DNA of 64,000 nt, taken from assembly GCF_016612995.1 (NCBI RefSeq), contig NZ_JAEOAH010000007.1, positions 124,001-188,000 on the forward strand. Direction: 5' to 3'. The notes below the pieces were generated by a model. The model was not told the origin of the DNA. It made no database searches and was given only the letters and a program-made list of their open reading frames with translations. This document shows, one piece after another, positions 57,772-64,000 of the stretch. Position 1 is the stretch's first letter. Every line of letters starts with the position of its first letter. The DNA comes from Viridibacillus soli (GTDB lineage: Bacteria; Bacillota; Bacilli; Bacillales_A; Planococcaceae). The translations under genes were made by a program, and so were the position numbers.

Positions 57772-59466
57772 ATGAAGAAAAACAAATTAGTATGGCTATC
57801 AAGTCTAATACTTGTACTTTCTATTTTCTTAGCTGCTTGTGGTGGAGGAGATGATAAGGATGCAAGCAAGGATTCTGATAGCAAAAAAGATTCAGGAAGC
57901 CCTGACGCGACACAAGAACTAAATATTATTGAAAGTGCTGAAATTCCAACAATGGATTCAGTATTAGTAACAGATGTTGTAGGATCTACAGTATTAAACA
58001 ACGTTAATGAAGGTTTATACCGCTATAACGAGGAAAATGTAGCAGTTCCAGCAATAGCAACTGGAGAACCAGAAGTAAACAAAGAGGGTACAGTTTATAC
58101 TTTCAAACTTCGTGATTCCAAATGGTCTGATGGATCTACAGTAACTGCCAACGATTTTGAATACGCATGGAAACGTGCGATTGAGCCTAAAACTGGTTCT
58201 GAATACGGTCCATATATGATGGCTGGCATTATTAAAAATGCTACTGAAATTGGTAAAGGGAAAGCAAAAGCTTCTGACCTTGGTGTTAAAGCATTAGATG
58301 ACAAGACGTTAGAAGTAACGCTTGAAAAACCAACACCTTATTTCTTATCTTTAATGGCATTTAGCACATTCTTACCTCAAAAAGAAGAATTCGTTAAAGA
58401 GCAAGGTAAAAAATACGCTTCAAACTCAGAAACAACTTTATATAATGGTCCATTCGTTCTTAAAGGGTGGGATGGTACAGGCCTAAAATGGCAATATGTT
58501 AAAAACGACAACTATTGGGACAAAGACAATGTGAAGTTAGACAAAATCAATGTTGACGTAGTAAAAGAAGATCAAACTGCAATTAATCTTTATACTTCAG
58601 GTAAAAAAGATCGTGCAGGTTTATCAGGTGAATTCGCAATGCAATATGCGAATGATCCAGAAGTATTAAAAGTTGTAGAATCTTCACCTTTCTATTTAAA
58701 ATTCAATCAAAAACGTGAAGGTAAAGAAGAAACTGTTCTTGCCAATGCGAATATCCGTAAAGCAATTTCTATGGCTTTTAACAAAGAAGACTTATCAAAA
58801 GCAGTATTAGCGAACGGTTCATTTGAAGCTAACTACTTAGTGCCAGCTGAATTTGCTTATGATGAAGATGGTAAAGACTTCCGAGAAGTAAATGGAAATA
58901 TGAATAAATTCAACGCTGAAGAAGCAAAAACTTATTGGGAAAAAGGTTTAAAAGAACTTGGTACTGATAAAGTTGCATTAGAGTTCTTAGGCGGCGATAG
59001 CGATTTATCTAAAAAAATGGACGAGTATTTGAAAAATCAATTAGAAAAAAATCTTCCTGGTTTATCAATTAAATTAAAAGAAGTACCTTTCCTTGTCCGT
59101 GTGGATCTGGATTCTAAACAAGATTATGATATCCAATTTGCAGGCTGGTCTCCTGATTTCCAAGATCCATACACTTTCTTAAATTTATGGTTAACAGATG
59201 GTCAACAAAACAAAATGAGTTACTCATCTGCTAAATACGATAAGTTTATGAAAGATGCAGAAACAACTTTTGCAAATGATCCGGCAAAACGCTGGCAAGC
59301 ACTTGCAGATGCAGAAAAAGTCTTAATTGAAGAAGATGCTGCAATTGCACCTGTATATCAACGTGGAACGATGGCACTTCAAAAAACTTATGTAAAAGAT
59401 TTAGTTAAACATAGCTTTGGTGCTCAATATAGTTACAAATGGGCATATATCTCAGGAAAAGAGTAA
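57772..59466 (+). CDS. oppA: Oligopeptide ABC transporter substrate-binding lipoprotein OppA
   Basis: 564 aa from ATG 57772 (AAGGGGG ten bases upstream); ATG 57766 is also possible. The signal peptide ends in the lipobox LAAC, so the protein is anchored by a lipid to Cys about 22. SBP_bac_5 fold: VYTFKLRDSKWSDGSTVTAN near residue 110, typical of OppA. A low-complexity Asp/Ser/Lys linker follows the Cys. First gene of oppABCDF. Confidence 0.95.
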   Translation: MKKNKLVWLSSLILVLSIFLAACGGGDDKDASKDSDSKKDSGSPDATQELNIIESAEIPTMDSVLVTDVVGSTVLNNVNEGLYRYNEENVAVPAIATGEPEVNKEGTVYTFKLRDSKWSDGSTVTANDFEYAWKRAIEPKTGSEYGPYMMAGIIKNATEIGKGKAKASDLGVKALDDKTLEVTLEKPTPYFLSLMAFSTFLPQKEEFVKEQGKKYASNSETTLYNGPFVLKGWDGTGLKWQYVKNDNYWDKDNVKLDKINVDVVKEDQTAINLYTSGKKDRAGLSGEFAMQYANDPEVLKVVESSPFYLKFNQKREGKEETVLANANIRKAISMAFNKEDLSKAVLANGSFEANYLVPAEFAYDEDGKDFREVNGNMNKFNAEEAKTYWEKGLKELGTDKVALEFLGGDSDLSKKMDEYLKNQLEKNLPGLSIKLKEVPFLVRVDLDSKQDYDIQFAGWSPDFQDPYTFLNLWLTDGQQNKMSYSSAKYDKFMKDAETTFANDPAKRWQALADAEKVLIEEDAAIAPVYQRGTMALQKTYVKDLVKHSFGAQYSYKWAYISGKE

Positions 59467-59645
59467 TAGCTAATTTTATAGACTATCAGTAAAACCCTGA
59501 ATGGGGAGAGTATGTGATTGATATAAATCCACATACTCTCTTTTTACATCAAAATTAAATGTATAGAAAATTCGAACAATTAATATGTTTGTATATTGTT
59601 TTATTAGGTTTCATGTATACGAACACTATTTTAGGAGGTGCAAGG

Positions 59646-60581
59646 ATGGCTAAATACGTTTTTAAACGAGTTATTTATATGATATTAACACTATTCTTGA
59701 TCGCATCATTTACATTCTCCTTGATGAAAATGTTGCCAGGGTCCCCTATTTCTACCTCATCTAAACTAACCCCAAACCAGTTAGCTGCGGTGGAAGCAAA
59801 GTATGGATTAGATAAGCCACTGCCAGTTCAATATGGGATTTATATGAAGAATATGGTGAAACTTGATTTCGGTACATCTTTCCAATTCAAAGAAGCTAGC
59901 GTTACTGAGCTAATTATTAACAGAGCAGGTCCATCGTTTATTTTAGGTATTCAAGCGCTCATACTTGGAACTATTGGCGGTATTATTTTAGGTATGATTG
60001 CAGCTTTAAGACAAAATACAGCATGGGATTACGGAAGTACCTTAATCGCAATTTTCGGCATTTCGATTCCATCATTCGTATTTGCTTCTTTATTACAATA
60101 TTGGATTGGTGTTAAAGGTGGTTTTCTTCCTGTTGGGCTATGGGAGAATGGCTGGAAATCGAGCATTTTGCCGACAATTGCTTTAGCAATGGGCCCTCTA
60201 GCGACATCAGCTCGTTTCATTCGAACAGAAATGATAGAAGTATTAGGAACTGACTATATTACTCTAGCAAAAGCTAAAGGAGCTAGCGGCATTGAAATTG
60301 CATTTAAGCATGCATTCCGTAATGCTCTCATTCCATTAATAACAGTAATGGGACCTCTAGCAGCAGGTTTAGTAACAGGTTCCCTTGTTGTTGAACAAAT
60401 TTTCGCTATTCCTGGTATTGGAGAACAATTCGTTAAAGCGATTAACGTTAGCGATTATTCAGTAATTATGGGAACGACAATGTTCTTTTCTGTATTATTG
60501 ATTTTAGTTATTTTCATCGTTGATATTTTATACGGTATTGTAGATCCGCGTATTCGTTTAGCAGGAGGTAATAAACAATGA
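59646..60581 (+). CDS. oppB: Oligopeptide ABC transporter permease OppB
   Basis: 311 aa from ATG 59646, with TAGGAGG upstream; the open frame from 59559 is longer but lacks an SD. Six membrane helices; the EAA loop near the C-terminal half (TDYITLAKAKGASGIEIAFK) contacts the ATPases. Its last bases overlap the oppC ATG (ATGA), coupling translation. Confidence 0.95.
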   Translation: MAKYVFKRVIYMILTLFLIASFTFSLMKMLPGSPISTSSKLTPNQLAAVEAKYGLDKPLPVQYGIYMKNMVKLDFGTSFQFKEASVTELIINRAGPSFILGIQALILGTIGGIILGMIAALRQNTAWDYGSTLIAIFGISIPSFVFASLLQYWIGVKGGFLPVGLWENGWKSSILPTIALAMGPLATSARFIRTEMIEVLGTDYITLAKAKGASGIEIAFKHAFRNALIPLITVMGPLAAGLVTGSLVVEQIFAIPGIGEQFVKAINVSDYSVIMGTTMFFSVLLILVIFIVDILYGIVDPRIRLAGGNKQ

Positions 60582-61597
60582 CAAAAGAATACCCTAAATT
60601 ACCGCCTGAAGCTTTTAAACATGTGCACATGGATGGCAGCCAAACTGAGAAAATTTCAAAACCGTCCTTGAACTTCTGGCAGGATGCTTGGTTACGCATA
60701 AGAAAAAATAAAGCAGCAGTTGTAAGTATATTTGTACTTACCTTCATCGTCTTAATGTCCTTAGTCGGACCGATGATTAGCCCACACGACTTTGAAACAC
60801 AAGAAATTACCCATGCGAATTTACCTCCGAAAGTACCTGGACTTGAAAAGATAGGTATCTTTGATGGGACAGGTAAAATGGGTGGTAAAGAGATCAATTT
60901 GTATGAAATGAAAAACGTGGATACTTACTACTGGTTTGGTACAGATGGTCTTGGCCGTGATATGTTCTCACGTGTCTGGAAAGGTACTCAAATTTCATTA
61001 TTAATCGCTCTTATTGCGGCTGTAATTGATATGGTCATTGGTGTGGCTTACGGTGGTATTTCGGCATACTATGGCGGCCGTGTTGACGATGCGATGCAAC
61101 GTGTTGTAGAAATTTTATATGGTATACCAACACTTGTTGTTGTTATATTAATGATTCTTGTAATGGATCCGGGTATAATGGCCATTATTATTGCCATTTC
61201 AATTACCGGTTGGATTGGTATGTCTCGTATTGTTCGTGGACAAGTATTGAAATATAAAAACCAAGAATTTGTACTTGCTGCTAGAACATTAGGCGCAAGT
61301 AATGGACGTATTATAAAAAAACATTTATTGCCAAATGTAATGGCGATTATCATTATAAATACAATGTTTACGATTCCAAGTGCGATATTCTTTGAAGCAT
61401 TTTTAAGTTTCATCGGTTTAGGTTTACAATCACCAAATGCATCACTTGGTACTTTAATTAATGATGGTTATAGGCTAATACAATTCCAACCACATATTTT
61501 GGCTATTCCAGCAGCAATTTTAAGTCTATTAATGATCGCTTTTAACTTAATAGGCGATGGCCTACGTGATGCACTTGATCCGAAAATGAAAGATTAA
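60578..61597 (+). CDS. oppC: Oligopeptide ABC transporter permease OppC
   Basis: 339 aa starting at ATG 60578. A cytoplasmic N-terminal stretch precedes TM1 (about residues 48-68), then a long loop and five more helices; EAA loop in NQEFVLAARTLGASNGRIIK. OppC typically has this N-terminal extension compared with OppB. oppD follows after 16 bases. Confidence 0.95.
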   Translation: MTKEYPKLPPEAFKHVHMDGSQTEKISKPSLNFWQDAWLRIRKNKAAVVSIFVLTFIVLMSLVGPMISPHDFETQEITHANLPPKVPGLEKIGIFDGTGKMGGKEINLYEMKNVDTYYWFGTDGLGRDMFSRVWKGTQISLLIALIAAVIDMVIGVAYGGISAYYGGRVDDAMQRVVEILYGIPTLVVVILMILVMDPGIMAIIIAISITGWIGMSRIVRGQVLKYKNQEFVLAARTLGASNGRIIKKHLLPNVMAIIIINTMFTIPSAIFFEAFLSFIGLGLQSPNASLGTLINDGYRLIQFQPHILAIPAAILSLLMIAFNLIGDGLRDALDPKMKD

Positions 61598-61613
61598 TAG
61601 GAGGAAAGCAGTT

Positions 61614-62681
61614 ATGGAGAAAATACTTGAAGTAGAAAATCTTGAGCTTTCTTTCCACACATTTGCTGGCGAAGTAAAAGCGATTCGGGGTGTAAACTTT
61701 GATTTGAAAAAGGGAGAAACGCTAGCAATTGTTGGTGAATCAGGTTCAGGTAAATCTGTTACAACAAAAGCTATTATGCGTCTTCTACCTGAATCTAGTT
61801 CGGAATTTAAAAACGGTCAAATTCTATTTGATGGAAAAGATTTGACGAAGTTAACTGATAAAGAAATGCAGAAAATTCGTGGGAAAGATATCTCAATGAT
61901 TTTTCAAGATCCGATGACATCATTAAATCCAACGATGACAATTGGCAAACAAATAATGGAGCCAATTTTAAAACACCAAAAATTGTCAAAAATAGAAGCG
62001 CAAAAAATGGCCATTTATTTATTACAATTAGTAGGTATGCCGCAACCAGAACAACGTATTAAACAATATCCACATCAATTTTCAGGTGGCCAACGTCAAC
62101 GTATTGTTATAGCGATTGCATTAGCGTGTAATCCCAAAATTTTAATTGCGGATGAACCAACAACTGCTCTTGACGTTACAATTCAAGCGCAAATTCTTGA
62201 ACTGATGAAAGATCTGCAAAAGAAAATTGATACATCCATTATTTTCATTACACATGACCTTGGTGTTGTAGCAAATGTGGCCGATCGAGTAGCTGTTATG
62301 TATAGTGGAAAAATTGTAGAAATCGGTACAGTAGATGAAATATTCTACAATCCACAACACCCATATACATGGGGACTATTAAGTTCCATGCCTTCGCTAG
62401 ATGTGCAAGAAGCAAAATTATATGCAATTCCTGGTACACCACCAGATTTATTGGATCCACCAAAAGGAGATTCTTTTGCACTTCGTAGTGAATATGCTAT
62501 GCAAATCGATTTGGAAGAAATTCCACCATTCTTTAAAGTAAGTGACACGCATTATGCAGCAACTTGGTTATTACACCCAGATGCCCCAGAAGTGACACCA
62601 CCTGCTACCATAATTGAAAGAATGAAACGATTCCCTAGTAGCCGCTATTACAAAGGCGCTAACGGAGGTGCAACAAAATGA
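61614..62681 (+). CDS. oppD: Oligopeptide ABC transporter ATP-binding protein OppD
   Basis: 355 aa after AGGAGG. Walker [10 protein letters not shown], signature [12 protein letters not shown], Walker [13 protein letters not shown] and switch His in FITHDLGVV. The C-terminal oligopeptide/dipeptide transporter extension is present (about 235-330; [19 protein letters not shown]) but lacks the usual cysteines of the Fe-S type. Four-base overlap with oppF. Confidence 0.96.
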   Translation: MEKILEVENLELSFHTFAGEVKAIRGVNFDLKKGETLAIVGESGSGKSVTTKAIMRLLPESSSEFKNGQILFDGKDLTKLTDKEMQKIRGKDISMIFQDPMTSLNPTMTIGKQIMEPILKHQKLSKIEAQKMAIYLLQLVGMPQPEQRIKQYPHQFSGGQRQRIVIAIALACNPKILIADEPTTALDVTIQAQILELMKDLQKKIDTSIIFITHDLGVVANVADRVAVMYSGKIVEIGTVDEIFYNPQHPYTWGLLSSMPSLDVQEAKLYAIPGTPPDLLDPPKGDSFALRSEYAMQIDLEEIPPFFKVSDTHYAATWLLHPDAPEVTPPATIIERMKRFPSSRYYKGANGGATK

Positions 62682-63622
62682 AAATACAAAAGAAATTATT
62701 AGAAATCAAAAATTTAAAGCAATACTTCAACCCGGGAAAACCAAATGAAGTAAAAGCAATCGATGATATTACATTTGCTATTTATAAAGGAGAAACTTTA
62801 GGTTTAGTAGGGGAATCGGGCTGTGGTAAATCTACGACAGGTCGTACGATTATCCGCTTATACGATGCTACTGATGGTGAAGTTCTTTATGATGGTGTAA
62901 ATGTTCATGGTCGTAAATCGAAAGCGGAACTAAAAGCGTTTAACCGTAAAATGCAAATGATTTTCCAAGATCCGTACGCATCATTAAATCCACGTATGAA
63001 AGTAATGGATATCATTGCAGAAGGTTTAGATATTCACGGCCTCGTGAAAAATGCAAAAGAACGTCAAGAACGAGTCTATCAATTATTAGAAACAGTAGGC
63101 TTAAACAAAGAACATGCTAACCGTTATCCACATGAATTCTCAGGTGGTCAGCGTCAGCGATTAGGAATTGCTCGTGCACTTGCAGTAGAGCCAGAATTCA
63201 TCATTGCCGATGAACCAATCTCTGCACTCGATGTGTCGATCCAAGCACAAGTTGTTAACCTATTAAAAGAGTTGCAAGAAGAAAAAGGCTTAACCTACTT
63301 ATTTATTGCGCATGACCTTTCAATGGTTAAATATATTTCGGACCGAATCGGAGTAATGTATTTTGGTAAATTAGTAGAGCTGGCACCTGCAGAGGATCTT
63401 TACAAGTTTCCTATGCACCCATATACACAGTCACTACTATCGGCTATTCCACTTCCAGACCCTGATTATGAACGCAATCGTGTGCGTAAATCATACGACC
63501 CAAAGTCACATAATTATAAAGATGGAGAGAACGTGACAATGCGTGAAGTACGTCCCGGACATTTCGTCTACTGCTCTGATGTTGAATTTGCAGCATTACA
63601 GGCAGAACATGCGAATAACTAA
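62678..63622 (+). CDS. oppF: Oligopeptide ABC transporter ATP-binding protein OppF
   Basis: 314 aa from ATG 62678 (ATGA overlap; GGAGGTG upstream). Walker [10 protein letters not shown], signature [12 protein letters not shown], Walker [13 protein letters not shown], switch His in [10 protein letters not shown]-terminal extension includes [20 protein letters not shown]. Last gene of the operon; terminator at 63643-63687. Confidence 0.96.
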   Translation: MKIQKKLLEIKNLKQYFNPGKPNEVKAIDDITFAIYKGETLGLVGESGCGKSTTGRTIIRLYDATDGEVLYDGVNVHGRKSKAELKAFNRKMQMIFQDPYASLNPRMKVMDIIAEGLDIHGLVKNAKERQERVYQLLETVGLNKEHANRYPHEFSGGQRQRLGIARALAVEPEFIIADEPISALDVSIQAQVVNLLKELQEEKGLTYLFIAHDLSMVKYISDRIGVMYFGKLVELAPAEDLYKFPMHPYTQSLLSAIPLPDPDYERNRVRKSYDPKSHNYKDGENVTMREVRPGHFVYCSDVEFAALQAEHANN

Positions 63623-63642
63623 TCACTATGATTACGTAAAGG

Positions 63643-63687
63643 CTGCTCCTTTAGTCAATGAAATTAGCTGACTATAGGGGCAGTTTT
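63643..63687 (+). terminator. Terminator of oppABCDF
   Basis: A long imperfect stem CTGCTCCTTTAGTCA/TGACTATAGGGGCAG and a short T-run. Confidence 0.85.
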
Positions 63688-64000
63688 GTATTTTGTCAAA
63701 TATGATTTGTAAAATCTATCAATAACTGAAACTTTTCTAGCAGTTTCAACGTATAGATAGTATGAATACAAAGATTGTTTTTTCAATATAAAGAATCTAA
63801 ATGAGAATGCTTTTTAAAAAATATAGGTTTAACTCACTTCGTTTTGGGGATACTATATATATACGCGCGTATAAGTGGTCGAACCTTTACGAAAAAGCTT
63901 TAAATGATAGAAAAAACGGTCATAACTTACGATGGAAATTTTTCTTAATAGCATATATTCAAAATGACCAAAATGTTGTATAATATGCTTACAGTTCTTT
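63688..64000. other. Non-coding end of window
   Basis: About 310 AT-rich bases without a supported gene. A 60-codon plus-strand frame at 63801-63983 has no SD and no recognisable motif. The 14-bp palindrome TATACGCGCGTATA occurs at 63860-63873, and a TATAAT at 63979-63984 may be the promoter of a gene beyond the window. Confidence 0.6.

Noticed and set aside
63801-63983. 60-codon frame near the window end
   Set aside because: No SD, no motif, AT-rich random-looking sequence.

Overview
The window looks like a chromosomal core segment of a low-GC Firmicute close to Lysinibacillus (Bacillales, Planococcaceae/Bacillaceae). The base composition is AT-rich and the ribosome-binding sites are strong (GGAGG type), with frequent TTG and GTG starts. 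Gene order closely follows Bacillus subtilis blocks: hag-flaG-fliD-fliS-fliT-hpf-secA-prfB, comK-yhzC, uvrB-uvrA-yvlB, ftsE-ftsX-ctpB-minJ-csbA, yhjE-addB-addA, yisK-yisL, yitS-yitU-yitV-yitW, yjzD-fabH-fabF-trpS and oppABCDF. The genus is inferred from memory of such layouts and not from a search.

Layout. 1-3.3 kb: a TPR plus alkaline-phosphatase-superfamily protein, then a nested pair of dead transposons (an IS1182-like deletion derivative inside an IS630-like transposase pseudogene). 3.3-8.1 kb: flagellar genes, with back-to-back sigma-D-type promoters between a divergent flagellin and the flaG-fliD-fliS-fliT operon, then a PilZ protein. 8.2-15.2 kb: hpf with overlapping sigma-B/sigma-H-like promoters, a membrane GGDEF-EAL protein, secA, and prfB with its programmed +1 frameshift. 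15.4-23 kb: comK (TTG start), an IDEAL-domain protein, SOS-type uvrBA, and a DUF4097 protein. 23-31 kb: ftsEX, an M23 murein hydrolase, a decayed Lgt-like membrane gene coupled to a TlpA/ResA thioredoxin, ctpB, minJ and csbA. 30.8-31.3 kb: an orphan SAM-I riboswitch transcription unit followed by an array of seven small hairpins. 31.3-43.9 kb: azlCD and its regulator, yhjE-like, addBA, a DUF418 protein, yisK, yisL and a duplicated yisL tail. 43.9-45.04 kb: two repeat arrays, one of 42-bp units and one of 124-bp structured units. 45.1-50.5 kb: a catalytically dead GH13 protein, the yitS/U/V/W homologues and an Fnr-type regulator. 50.5-57.5 kb: a ClpB-type ATPase behind two CtsR operators, the FapR-controlled fabH-fabF, and trpS behind a T-box. 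57.7-63.7 kb: the oppABCDF operon behind a CodY-like box.

The coding genes are mostly ordinary housekeeping. The most interesting signals are non-coding. First, a complete promoter-aptamer-terminator SAM riboswitch has no gene behind it and reads into a run of seven hairpins whose stems differ but whose loops are conserved. Second, a six-copy 124-nt repeat has stem sequences that change in a compensated way between copies. No tRNA, rRNA or CRISPR array was seen.
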